From positions 1 through 31,157 of the forward strand of contig JACJWW010000018.1 of NCBI GenBank assembly GCA_020636935.1: a DNA stretch of 31,157 nucleotides, given 5' to 3'. Within the stretch, counting starts at the first letter, position 1; every line of letters begins with the position of its first letter. The notes below the pieces were generated by a model. The model was not told the DNA's origin. It saw only the letters and a program-made list of their open reading frames with translations, and ran no database searches. The DNA is from Nocardioidaceae bacterium. Its GTDB lineage: Bacteria; Actinomycetota; Actinomycetes; Propionibacteriales; Nocardioidaceae. Of this stretch, positions 15,179-23,164 are shown piece after piece. Both the position numbers and the translations under genes were made by a program.

Positions 15179-16996
15179 TCACCTGCTCCGGTGCTCGGCT
15201 CGGCTCAAGGCATCAACTGCCCGGACCAGAGCAAGATGGGAAAACGCCTGAGGCATGTTGCCTACCTGCCTGCTGTTTGTCAGGTCGTACTCCTCTGAGA
15301 GCAGGCCGACGTCGTTGGTCAGCGCGCACAATCGATCGAGCAAGGCCTCAGCATCTGTGGCCCGCCCAGTCGCGGCATATTGCTCGACCAGCCAGAAGGA
15401 GCAGGCCAGGAATGGATTCTCAGTGCCACTGAGCCCGTCCACTCCAGACTCGGTGCGATATCGATTGACCAGTCCGTCTTGCATGAGAGTCTCCTCGATC
15501 TGGGTGACTGTGGCCAGCATGCGGGGGTCATCTGCTTCGCAGAAGCCGACTTGGGGGAGCAGCAGCAATGATGCATCGACTTCGGCCGAGCCATAGGACT
15601 GAGTGAAAAAGCCGGCGGCAGACACAGCCGACGTCTCGATCTCGGTGCGTAGCGAATCCCTTGCGGCAATCCAGGTCTCACAGTCTTCTCCGAGCGTCTG
15701 GGCTCCTTGGATCGCTCGATCGAGGGCCGCCCAGATCATGACTCGTGAATGGGTGAACATCTGTGGTTCGCCGCGGATCTCCCAGATGCCGTGGTCTGGC
15801 TCATCGAGCGCGATCAGGGCACGCTTGACCAAGGTCTTCTGCAGTGACCACGAAAAGGTGCTCTCCTTGAGTCCTGCTCTCCGGGCAGCGCAAAGAGCCA
15901 CCATGACTTCACCGATCACGTCGGCTTGGTATTGCGTATAGGCACCGTTGCCGATCCGCACCGGTGTCGAGTCCAGATAACCGGGGAGGCTGTTGAGCGT
16001 GCGTTCGTGGAGATCGCGCTCACCACCAACGCCGTACATGATCTGAAGTTGAGCCGGGTCTCCGGCGACGGCCCGCAAGAGCCACTCCCGCCAATGATGA
16101 GCGATTGACAAGAACCCGTGGTCAATCAGGGCTTCGAGGGTCAAGGCTGCGTCACGCAGCCACACATAGCGGTAGTCCCAGTTGCGGACTCCGCCGATCT
16201 CTTCGGGTAGCGAAGTGGTTGGTGCCGCCACAATGCCCCCGGTGTCGTGGTGGGACAAGGCGCGTAGCACGAGCAGAGACCTGACTAGTTCGGCGTGAAG
16301 GAGTCCATGGTGTGCGATCCGGTCAGCCCATCGTTGCCACCAATCTCGGGTGCGGGCCAAGGCGGTGTCGGCATCCAAGGCCGTTGGTGGACTGTGGTGT
16401 GAGGGAAACCAGGTCAGTGAGAGGTCGATGCTCTCGTGTGCCCGGCAGCTGAAGCTGCCCGCATGTGTGTGGTCGGTTGCGCTCAAGGTGGTGCCCCGCA
16501 CGATCACCGCATCCGGGCCAGCAATGGCCAACACTGCGGGGGAGTCGCCGGTGCCCACTTGACGCACCCATGGCATTGCCCTGGCGTAGTCGAAACGCAT
16601 TACGAGATGTTGCTCGAAATCCACATGGCCGCTGATCCCAATTACTCTTCGGATCAGGTCGATGCGGCGTACGACATCCAGATGTCGGTGGTCCATGGGC
16701 ATGAAGTCGTGCACTTCAGCCACGCCTGTGTTGGTCTCCCAGCGGGTGATGAGCACAAAGGTGTCGCCGTCATATCTACGACTGGCCGAGGCCTCGCTGT
16801 CTTTTGGCCTCAGGCTCCAGCATCCATGAGAATCAGAGCCCAACAGGCCTCCGAAAATTGACGAAGAGTCAAAGCGTGGCAGACACAGCCAGTCGATGCT
16901 GCCCTCTCGTGACACGAGCGCCGCTGTGCGGCAGTCGCTCAGGAGGGCATAGTCCTCGATCTTCGCGGGCACGTCTTTCAGTTTTGCATGTTTCAC
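15179..16996 (-). CDS. Glycoside hydrolase family 15 protein, trehalase/glucoamylase-like
   Basis: About 605 residues. The N-terminal domain starts KIEDYALLSDCRTAALVSREGSIDWLCLPRFDS, typical of bacterial GH15 proteins. The (alpha/alpha)6 domain carries RNWDYRYVWLRDAALTLEAL (substrate site), the first catalytic Glu in HGIWEIRG (near residue 402) and the second in LLSEEYD (near 567), followed by the closing GNMPQAFSHLALV. Actinobacterial relatives hydrolyse trehalose to glucose; glucoamylase activity is the alternative. There is no signal peptide, so it is cytoplasmic. The start is unclear: GTG at 16996 or 16972, neither with a good ribosome site; the open frame to 17164 adds unconserved-looking sequence. 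Trehalase is more likely than glucoamylase, judged from family membership alone. Confidence 0.88.
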   Translation of the reverse strand: MKHAKLKDVPAKIEDYALLSDCRTAALVSREGSIDWLCLPRFDSSSIFGGLLGSDSHGCWSLRPKDSEASASRRYDGDTFVLITRWETNTGVAEVHDFMPMDHRHLDVVRRIDLIRRVIGISGHVDFEQHLVMRFDYARAMPWVRQVGTGDSPAVLAIAGPDAVIVRGTTLSATDHTHAGSFSCRAHESIDLSLTWFPSHHSPPTALDADTALARTRDWWQRWADRIAHHGLLHAELVRSLLVLRALSHHDTGGIVAAPTTSLPEEIGGVRNWDYRYVWLRDAALTLEALIDHGFLSIAHHWREWLLRAVAGDPAQLQIMYGVGGERDLHERTLNSLPGYLDSTPVRIGNGAYTQYQADVIGEVMVALCAARRAGLKESTFSWSLQKTLVKRALIALDEPDHGIWEIRGEPQMFTHSRVMIWAALDRAIQGAQTLGEDCETWIAARDSLRTEIETSAVSAAGFFTQSYGSAEVDASLLLLPQVGFCEADDPRMLATVTQIEETLMQDGLVNRYRTESGVDGLSGTENPFLACSFWLVEQYAATGRATDAEALLDRLCALTNDVGLLSEEYDLTNSRQVGNMPQAFSHLALVRAVDALSRAEHRSR

Positions 16997-17204
16997 TGAG
17001 GACTGGATGCACTGATTGCTCAGCCGTAGCTCACCAGGCTGATCTGGGTCAGCCGAATCGATCCGATGGTCGAGGCGTGGCTCAGGGCGTCCGTGGCGCG
17101 CTGGGTAGGCTGCCGAGATCTGCATGACCGTGGGTAGGCTTGAGTATTTGGATCTAGCCAGCAACTAATGTCTCGCGACCCGACTCGTAGAGCAATGGCA
17201 CGAC

Positions 17205-17231
17205 CAATATGGGCAGGTGCCGGATCAGGAG
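17205..17231. repeat. 27-bp direct repeat, left copy
   Basis: A 27-bp stretch (begins CAATATGGGCAGG, ends GGATCAGGAG) is identical to 19683-19709 in the same orientation. It lies just beyond the 3' end of the minus-strand membrane-protein gene. A further match follows each copy (GCCTAC then TCGAACG, with one base inserted on the right). In both copies one plus-strand frame reads IWAGAGSG. The two copies bracket the two-gene cassette; they may be attachment-site duplicates or remnants of one split gene. Confidence 0.85.
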
Positions 17232-17264
17232 TTGGCGCCTACTCGAACGACACGGATCCGGAGG

Positions 17265-18689
17265 TCACCCGGTCACATTGTCGGTGGGGGTGGTGGGCTT
17301 CGAACCTGCTTTTGGCTCATGCACAAGCAGGAACCACAGCAGGAGCCCGAGCGCGAGGTAGCCGAGGTATACGCCCGCCCACACAGCGAGTGGTCCGTCG
17401 ACGTTTGTCCACGACTGGGGCATCGGCATCACCACCAGGAAGAACGCGAACAGGCTGATGACGTATCCGGCCCCCCAGGCCGCCCGGTTCCAGTCCAGGA
17501 TCTTGCGTCCCGCGCCCTTCCCTAGAGGTAGTAGGACGATTGGGAGGCTCGCGATGCCTCCTACGGTGAGGGCGGCGAGACATTCGGCGACAAAGAGTCC
17601 AAACGGCTTGCCTGTCTGGTCCCCCAGCAGCGAGAAGCCAATCCACGCAGCGAGCCCCAGAGCCAGGCCGTAGCCTAGATGGACTGCCTCTTTGCGGGCC
17701 TCGTCGTGTTTGCCACGCAGGTTGCTGAAGCTGAGCCCGGCTACGAGTCCGAAGACAATGCCAGGCTCAAAGGCTGTGAGGCGCGAGAAGAGAACGGTCG
17801 CGATGACGATCAGCAGCGAGAGCCACTTGACGTCGTAGGACCTGGTGGCGTCGGGTACGGCACGCTTGACTAGCCAGGCGACGAGCAGCCATCCGACGGC
17901 GACCTCAAAGAAGAATCCCACGCTGATCGATGCGAGTGTCCGCAGTGACCCGAGATTCACGCCGAACCTGGGGTCGACAAATCCGGACATGACCGCTGCG
18001 AGCCCGACCGCGAGGGCTGCCGCCGGTGCGGTGGCCTTGCGTGGCGTTCGTTGGTCCTTGCGTGGCGTTCGTCGTTTACGGCGCTTTTCAGCCCGCTCGA
18101 ATAGCGCCTCTGCTGATTGGCTCAAGAGCTTTGCTGGAGCGATCAGCATGAATCCCAGGAGCACCGAAGCCATGCCCGCGAGGCCGGCGTCGCGCGCGGT
18201 GACATCGCCGACCTTCTTCAAGCTCGAGAGCACAGACGGTGTGTCGAGTGATAGTCCCCATTTGCCAATAATGCGCTTCCACAGAGTCGGGCTGACGGTC
18301 CCTTCCCACACGGTGTCCGATGTAGTGGCGCCATCTAAGTCACCCAGTGAGCCGCGTACGACGGTGGGGCTAAACGTCCACACGATCCTGTCGCCGTCGA
18401 GGGACCACGTTGACTTGTAGCGGCCGGTCGACTGCAGGTCGGTTTCGGTCAACTGCAGGTCGGTGATTGGTTCTCCCTCTCCTCCGGGCTCCTGGGTGAC
18501 GCAGCCGTTGCGGAAGCATCGAATGGTCAACTCGTTGATCGTGTGCCCACCATCGTCACCAACGGTGCGCACGGGAATGCTGTAAGTCTCGAACTCCAGA
18601 TCGTCAGCCTGTGCAGGTAGCGGGAGCGCGATCATGGCGAGCAGCAGGAACAGAAGAATTGCTCCCGTCCACCGCACGAGGGCTATCAC
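17265..18689 (-). CDS. Exported-domain plus polytopic membrane protein, function unknown
   Basis: This 474-residue protein starts at a GTG two bases after the lipoprotein stop, so the two genes form an operon. An N-terminal signal or membrane segment (ILLFLLLAMIALPLPAQA) precedes an extracytoplasmic region of about 130 residues (LTIRCFRNGC..., a WSLDGDRIVWTFSP motif). A first membrane segment (MASVLLGFMLI) is followed by a very basic cytoplasmic loop (RAEKRRKRRTPRKDQR) and about seven more segments. The motif EPGIVFGLVAGLSF resembles a short FGLLP-like motif seen in some actinobacterial membrane proteins, but I do not rely on this. Leucine codons lean to CTC/CTG. The cassette is flanked by a 27-bp repeat, which suggests recent acquisition. 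No function can be stated. Confidence 0.75.
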   Translation of the reverse strand: MIALVRWTGAILLFLLLAMIALPLPAQADDLEFETYSIPVRTVGDDGGHTINELTIRCFRNGCVTQEPGGEGEPITDLQLTETDLQSTGRYKSTWSLDGDRIVWTFSPTVVRGSLGDLDGATTSDTVWEGTVSPTLWKRIIGKWGLSLDTPSVLSSLKKVGDVTARDAGLAGMASVLLGFMLIAPAKLLSQSAEALFERAEKRRKRRTPRKDQRTPRKATAPAAALAVGLAAVMSGFVDPRFGVNLGSLRTLASISVGFFFEVAVGWLLVAWLVKRAVPDATRSYDVKWLSLLIVIATVLFSRLTAFEPGIVFGLVAGLSFSNLRGKHDEARKEAVHLGYGLALGLAAWIGFSLLGDQTGKPFGLFVAECLAALTVGGIASLPIVLLPLGKGAGRKILDWNRAAWGAGYVISLFAFFLVVMPMPQSWTNVDGPLAVWAGVYLGYLALGLLLWFLLVHEPKAGSKPTTPTDNVTG

Positions 18690-18691
18690 GG

Positions 18692-19486
18692 TTAGGCCTT
18701 CTTCAGCGCGTCCTGGATGGCCAGCACGATCGGCTTCACGTCGACCTCGGGCTCATAACCGGACGGGCCCGAGGACGAGGACCATGCCAAGCCGTCGAGA
18801 ACTGCCGAAAAGCGTCCCGCGTCGATATACACGTAGTGGTCGGTGAGGTCTTTCTTGACGTTGGTCGAGCTGTAGACGACCGCGTCGGTGCCGGGGATCT
18901 GTTTCAGCTTGGCGGACTTCGCACTCTTGTCTTCTGTGTCTTCTGACACGCGCGGCAGCGCACCGTCGGGTGCATCGACGAATACTCTCACTTCGAGGAA
19001 ACGCGACTGGCCCGCGGCATTGGCAGGCCCCGAGAACTGGCACACCTCGTAGGTGTGTTGGTAGTAATCTTGAGTGTCGAGCCAAAAGGCGTCTTCGGAA
19101 CCTGCCTCTGCGACGCGCATCTCGATCATCAGATCGATCTGCTTGTCGGGTAACTTCAGGCCCTGATCCTTGGCCCACGTGCGGTATAGGTCCTTGTACA
19201 TGTCGAAGTCCTCGGCCGCCGCAGCTTCCCTGAAAGCCTGCATGGTCTGCGGGCTGGTGTGTCGGAAGGTCGGCTCGGCCGGGCCGTTCAGATGCTCCTC
19301 GAGTGCCGTGGTGTCGACGGCCTCGCACACCGAGATCAGTTTGCTGGGCGGCGAGTCCTTCGCGTCGGTAGCGGACTTGTCGTCTCCACCCGAGGAGGCG
19401 GAGTCGCCGTCACCACTGCAAGCCCCGAAGAGCAGCGTGGACGACATGAGGATTGCGGCTAGAGCCGGAGTGAGCGATCGTGACAT
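18692..19486 (-). CDS. Secreted lipoprotein of unknown function
   Basis: The product is 264 residues long from the ATG at 19486, which has GGTGG five bases upstream; an ATG at 19498 in frame would add four residues. The signal sequence ends in a lipobox LFGAC, followed by a Ser/Gly/Asp-rich linker and an acidic soluble domain (ISVCEAVDTTALEEHLN... FWLDTQDYYQHTYEVCQFSG... VYIDAGRFSAVLDGLAW). The two Cys in VCEA and VCQF could form a disulphide, as in DUF3558-like or sensor-type lipoproteins. Only 1 of its 21 leucines is TTG, against 13 of 35 in ftsX of the same window (hand counts). It is the first gene of a two-gene operon with the membrane protein. Confidence 0.78.
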   Translation of the reverse strand: MSRSLTPALAAILMSSTLLFGACSGDGDSASSGGDDKSATDAKDSPPSKLISVCEAVDTTALEEHLNGPAEPTFRHTSPQTMQAFREAAAAEDFDMYKDLYRTWAKDQGLKLPDKQIDLMIEMRVAEAGSEDAFWLDTQDYYQHTYEVCQFSGPANAAGQSRFLEVRVFVDAPDGALPRVSEDTEDKSAKSAKLKQIPGTDAVVYSSTNVKKDLTDHYVYIDAGRFSAVLDGLAWSSSSGPSGYEPEVDVKPIVLAIQDALKKA

Positions 19487-19597
19487 GGAAACCACCATTA
19501 GATGAATCCAAGTACCTGATAGCGACGCTCCCAGACCATCACCGGATCAACAAGGCTGGTCTAGACCATACTGTGCCCGCCTGTCGGTCGCCCCAAT

Positions 19598-19726
19598 GTG
19601 GTTCGGTTCTGCGACGATGAATTCGACATCTTGACGGAGGTGGCTGCTGCCCAATCAGTGGATGCTCCGTTGATCAAGCGAGCAATATGGGCAGGTGCCG
19701 GATCAGGAGCGGGCGGCCATTTCTAG
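19598..19726 (+). pseudogene. Fragment resembling a ribbon-helix-helix (MobC/antitoxin-type) protein
   Basis: The plus-strand frame from the GTG at 19598 to TAG at 19726 encodes 42 residues. It begins VVRFCDDEFDILTEVAAA and continues to IKRAIWAGAGSGAGGHF. The opening (VRF.DDEF..L...A) follows the ribbon-helix-helix pattern of plasmid mobilisation (MobC) proteins and RHH antitoxins. The frame then runs into the 27-bp repeat and stops, so the protein is shorter than these families. It could be chance, but the pattern at the edge of a repeat-flanked cassette argues for a remnant. Confidence 0.3.
19683..19709. repeat. 27-bp direct repeat, right copy
   Basis: Identical to 17205-17231 in direct orientation, 2478 bases away. 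It lies inside the ribbon-helix-helix-like fragment and about 170 bases upstream of tadA. The segment between the two copies contains just the lipoprotein/membrane-protein pair and no recombinase gene. Confidence 0.85.
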
Positions 19727-19881
19727 GGTCTGCGTGCCTACCTCGAACGTGCTCTAGGTCACAAATAGGCCGTCGAACTGCCCTATCTGCCGGCTCTTGA
19801 CAGGGTTTGTCCCGCGAGAGATATCCACAGTCTGAGAACCAGTCATCGCGCTCCGCGGCAAGATGGTTGAGAGTTCCAGAT

Positions 19882-21159
19882 GTGAGCTTGCACGTGGAGG
19901 GCCAACATACATCGACACCGATGCGGATCGGCGATGCCCTGCTGCGTGATCTGGATCGGCAACTGCGCGAGGCCGTGCGTCGAGAGAATGTCGACCCGCA
20001 AGCCGAAACCCACAGAGTCCGTCGCCTCGCTCAGAACCTGATCGCGGCCCACGACGAGCGCTCCTTGACCGGGGCCGTCGAGTCGATTCCAGACGCCGCG
20101 GCCACTCTCGACGAGCTCGTCTCCAGAGTCGCTGGCTTCGGGCCGCTGCAGCCACTTCTGGACGACCCAGAAGTTGAGGAGATCTGGATCAACGAACCCA
20201 GCCGGGTCTTTGCTGCACGGGCTGGCAAGCATGAGCTCACCAACGTGATCCTCGACCGCGAGACTGTGGATGAGTTGGTTGAGCGAATGCTCAAGCTCAG
20301 CGGCCGCCGCATCGACTTGAGTACACCCTTTGTCGATGCGATGTTGCCGGGCGGGCATCGCCTGCACGTCGTACTCAATGGGATCAGTCGTGAGTTCACG
20401 GCTGTGAACATCCGCAAGTTCGTGCTCAAGGCTGCCACCCTCAATGACCTGGTGCGCCTTGAATCGCTGAACGCGCAGGCGGCTGCATTCCTTGAGTCCA
20501 GCGTGGTTGCCGGACTGAATGTGTTGGTGGCTGGAGCCACCCAAGCCGGCAAGACGACGATGCTGAATTGTTTGGCGGCGGCGATTCCAGGTGGGGACCG
20601 GGTGATTTCGGTCGAAGAGGTCTTTGAGTTGCGCTTCCCGCATCCTGACCATGTGGCCATGCAGACCAGACAGTCCGGTCTCGAGGGCACTGGAGAGGTC
20701 ACTCTGCGCGATCTGGTCAGGGAGTCGTTGCGGATGCGACCCACAAGGATGATCGTGGGTGAAGTCCGCTCGGCGGAGTGTCTGGATCTGTTGCTCGCGC
20801 TCAACTCGGGCCTTCCAGGTATGGCAACTCTCCATGCCAACAGTGCGCGTGAGGCTCTGGTGAAAATGTGCACCCTGCCGCTGCTGGCCGGTGACAATGT
20901 GTCGGCGCGGTTCGTTGTGCCAACAGTCGCCTCTTCATTGGACCTAGTTGTCCATCTGGGCGTTGATCGACATGGCCATCGGCAGGTCAACGAGATTGTT
21001 GCGGTGCCGGGCAGAGTCGAGAATGACATCGTCGAGATCGAGCCCATCTTCTTGCGCCGCGCTGGTGAGCTGGTCCGTGTCGGTGGGATGCCTCCACGCG
21101 TGGATGCATTCGAGCGCGCTGGCATCGATATCGCACGCGTGTTGGGGATGCCAAGCTGA
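19882..21159 (+). CDS. tadA: TadA/CpaF secretion ATPase of the Flp pilus system
   Basis: A 425-residue type II/IV secretion ATPase. The N-terminal domain (LREAVRRENVDP... EVEEIWINEPSRVF) is followed by the RecA-like domain with Walker A GATQAGKTT (about 217-225), the Asp-box region VISVEEVFELRFPHPDHVAMQTR, the Walker B region RMIVGEVRSAE and the TLHANSAREA His box. It drives pilus assembly from the cytoplasmic face. I chose the GTG at 19882, with a weak GAGAG eight bases upstream; an ATG at 19921 and an upstream TTG at 19807 are alternatives. tadB follows with stop/start overlap. It is intact, unlike tadC. Confidence 0.92.
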   Translation: MSLHVEGQHTSTPMRIGDALLRDLDRQLREAVRRENVDPQAETHRVRRLAQNLIAAHDERSLTGAVESIPDAAATLDELVSRVAGFGPLQPLLDDPEVEEIWINEPSRVFAARAGKHELTNVILDRETVDELVERMLKLSGRRIDLSTPFVDAMLPGGHRLHVVLNGISREFTAVNIRKFVLKAATLNDLVRLESLNAQAAAFLESSVVAGLNVLVAGATQAGKTTMLNCLAAAIPGGDRVISVEEVFELRFPHPDHVAMQTRQSGLEGTGEVTLRDLVRESLRMRPTRMIVGEVRSAECLDLLLALNSGLPGMATLHANSAREALVKMCTLPLLAGDNVSARFVVPTVASSLDLVVHLGVDRHGHRQVNEIVAVPGRVENDIVEIEPIFLRRAGELVRVGGMPPRVDAFERAGIDIARVLGMPS

Positions 21160-22007
21160 TGGGCGGCCTGCTAGGGCTCAGTTTCGGGGCCGGGGTCCTA
21201 CTTGTCTGGTCGGCTTTTGTGGCTCCTGCGCCTCCGGTTGTCAAGAGCCCTTCACGGGTCCGGCCATTGTTGGCCCGAGCTGGGTTGAGTGAAGTTCGCC
21301 CAAGTAGTTTCATCGGGCTTTGTGCAGGGCTGGGGCTGTTCTCCTTCGTACTCGTCTTCTTGGCCTCAAGAGTGATTCCAATCGCCTTGATCTTCGGCCT
21401 CATGGGTGCTTACGCCCCGATCGCCATCCTGAGAGGTCGTGCGCACAAGAGGCAGCGGGAGTTTGCCGAAGTCTGGCCTGAAGCAGTGGACAATCTTGCA
21501 TCAGCCGTCAGGGCCGGTCTTTCGCTGCCAGAGGCAGTCTCTGGCTTGGGTCAAAGAGGCCCGGAGTCACTCCGGCCCGCATTCACGGCGTTTGCTCTGG
21601 ACTACCAGGTGTCAGGGCGATTCGGTGACTCCCTGGACCGGCTCAAGGATCGACTGGCAGATCCCGTTGGAGATCGGGTGGTCGAGGCGCTTCGGATTGC
21701 CCGTGAAGTCGGTGGTGGAGATCTGGGCAGGTTGTTGCGCAACCTGTCGGGCTATCTCCGTGATGATGCCCGCACCAGATCTGAGCTTGAGGCGCGACAG
21801 TCATGGGCAGTCAACGGTGCCAGGGTGGCAGTCGCAGCGCCGTGGCTGGTGCTCCTGTTGCTGTGCTTCCAGCCCGAAGTGATCGCTCGCTATTCCTCGA
21901 TGGGCGGGGTCGTCGTGCTCACTGGTGGGGCAGCGATGTGCGTGCTGGCCTACCGGTTGATGATGCATCTGGGCAGGTTGCCACACGAGCGCAGGATCTT
22001 GTCATGA
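21159..22007 (+). CDS. tadB: TadB-like inner-membrane platform protein (type II secretion F domain)
   Basis: The 282-residue protein has N-terminal membrane segments (GLLGLSFGAGVLLVW; SFVLVFLASRVIPIALIFGLMGAYAPI) and the GspF-like domain: RQREFAEVWPEAVDNLASAVRAGLSLPEAV, then ALRIAREVGGGDLGRLLRNLSGYLRDDARTRSELEARQSWA, and two terminal membrane segments. The glycine-rich AREVGGGDL motif is diagnostic of TadB/TadC. It forms the platform with TadC on which TadA acts. The ATG overlaps the tadA stop (TGATG) and its own stop overlaps the tadC start (ATGA), so tadA-tadB-tadC is one translationally coupled operon. Confidence 0.9.
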   Translation: MGGLLGLSFGAGVLLVWSAFVAPAPPVVKSPSRVRPLLARAGLSEVRPSSFIGLCAGLGLFSFVLVFLASRVIPIALIFGLMGAYAPIAILRGRAHKRQREFAEVWPEAVDNLASAVRAGLSLPEAVSGLGQRGPESLRPAFTAFALDYQVSGRFGDSLDRLKDRLADPVGDRVVEALRIAREVGGGDLGRLLRNLSGYLRDDARTRSELEARQSWAVNGARVAVAAPWLVLLLLCFQPEVIARYSSMGGVVVLTGGAAMCVLAYRLMMHLGRLPHERRILS

Positions 22008-22927
22008 CAATCCAAGGAGCTCTGCTGGGGCTGACCATGGCGACTGGGCTGATCTTGGTGGTGGCCGGCCTGAGTCGGCTTCGCCATACTCCGATGGACA
22101 ACAGAGTCCTGCCCTACTTGAGAGACCTTCCCGGCCCGCGACTGGCATCCCCGTCGGCGAGACAGGACCGGGTCGTGGTCGGAGTCTTTGCTCCATTGCT
22201 GGCATCCCTGGCTCACACGGTGGGCAGGATCATGGGCGGTGAGGAGTCGATCAGGAGTCGATTGCGACGAGCCAATCTCGACATGGAAGTGGCCGACTTC
22301 AGGATCGAACAGGTGGTTTGGGGTGCGGTTGCCTTTGTCTGTGCCGCGATTCCGTCTGCTTTCATCGCTGCGGCCTCACCTTCGCGCACAGTGCCCTTGT
22401 TGATCTTGTGCCTGGTGCTCATGGTGTTGGGCGTGATGTTGCGGGAAAACTGTCTGACCTCAGGTGCAAGACGTGAGAGCCAGGTGCCGGAGTTTCCTCA
22501 CCAGCGGTGAGATGTTGGCGCTGTCAGTTGCCGCCAGAAAGCTCGGTGTCTGCACTCAAAAAGAGTGGTGTCGAAGTCTCAAGGGGAGTTGTCGGCTGAG
22601 CTGCAAAAGCAGTGCTTGGGCGCATCCAGACAGGCAACTTCGATCACCAGGCCTTCGACGAGATGGTAGGCAGCACGTACTGGCCTGTCTGTGGTGGCAT
22701 CGATTTGCCGAAGCCATCGCGATTGCCACCGAGAGAGGCAGATGCCGCTGGCGGAGGTCTTGCATGCCCAAGCAGCTGATGTGCAGCGTCGAGCCTTGAT
22801 CGAGACGGTGCCTGGAAAGAAATCGCGATGATGCTGCCGGTCGTCTTCTTTGGTCCTACCAGTGGTGATCATTCGCCTCTACCCCGGCGTGGTCGGGCTG
22901 AATCTAGGCAGTGAACTGAGCAGTTGA
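22004..22927 (+). pseudogene. tadC: tadC, shattered by at least eight reading-frame changes
   Basis: The N-terminal half (22004 to about 22490) reads normally as TadC: MTIQGALLGLTMATGLILVV, RSRLRRANLDMEVADFRIEQVVWG and two membrane segments; this frame stops at 22510 after VPEFPHQR. The rest of the family sequence continues in order but in changing frames: EMLALSVAA (22509 on, frame of 22512), ESSVSAL (22537), GELSAELQ (22583-22606), GRIQTGNFDHQAFDEMV (22618), ARTGLSVVA (22673), RFAEAIAIATERG (22701), PLAEVLHAQAADVQRRALIET (22745), KEIAMMLPVVF (22816), then LVLPVVIIRLYPGVVGLNLG to a TGA at 22925-22927. Single-base indels explain it. As written no full TadC is made. True decay or a poorly resolved stretch of sequence are both possible. 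Confidence 0.88.
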
Positions 22928-22941
22928 GAAAGGTGGATCAA

Positions 22942-23046
22942 ATGAATCGACTGACCCATCGCATGGTGACTCGTGGTCATCGCCCAAATGGGGTTGGCTA
23001 CGGCCCTTTCCGTGCGATTGCACGAGCGCTCCAAGGAGTGCGGTGA
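22942..23046 (+). pseudogene. Short reading frame at the Flp pilin position, probably a broken pilin gene
   Basis: The ATG at 22942 has an excellent ribosome site (AAAGGTGG at 22929-22936), 14 bases after the tadC end, and encodes 34 residues beginning MNRLTHRMVTRGHR. Small Flp-type pilins of actinobacteria (DUF4244) follow tadC and open with a similar basic N-terminus, continuing with a G-(x)-TAEYA motif. Here the frame continues unlike a pilin, while the next frame reads QMGLATA at about 22985-23005. No hydrophobic pilin helix is recoverable. I infer a truncated or frameshifted pilin gene. Nothing further recognisable as tadE or tadG lies between here and prfB; 23047-23164 is otherwise empty. 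Confidence 0.4.
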
Positions 23047-23164
23047 TGTGCCTGGCTGGGGTGATGATCAGCTTGTCATGACCGCAGGTGCGAGTCGTCA
23101 CCTTGCGCGGGGTGGGATTCCGCCTGGAAATGAGCCCGGCCAACAAGAGGTAACCTTTCCCTCT

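Larger units (their letters stand above)
19487..19881. other. Spacer between the cassette and tadA, with a gene fragment and the right repeat copy
   Basis: About 395 bases without an intact gene. It contains a short ribbon-helix-helix-like reading frame (19598-19726) and the right copy of the 27-bp repeat (19683-19709). The part next to tadA (19727-19881) shows no promoter or operator that I can defend. I see no tRNA, insertion sequence or recombinase. Confidence 0.6.

Noticed and set aside
17168..17458. Plus-strand frame starting MSRDPTRRAMARPIWAG
   Set aside because: Most of it is antisense to the membrane-protein gene; only the repeat-derived IWAGAGSG piece is of interest.
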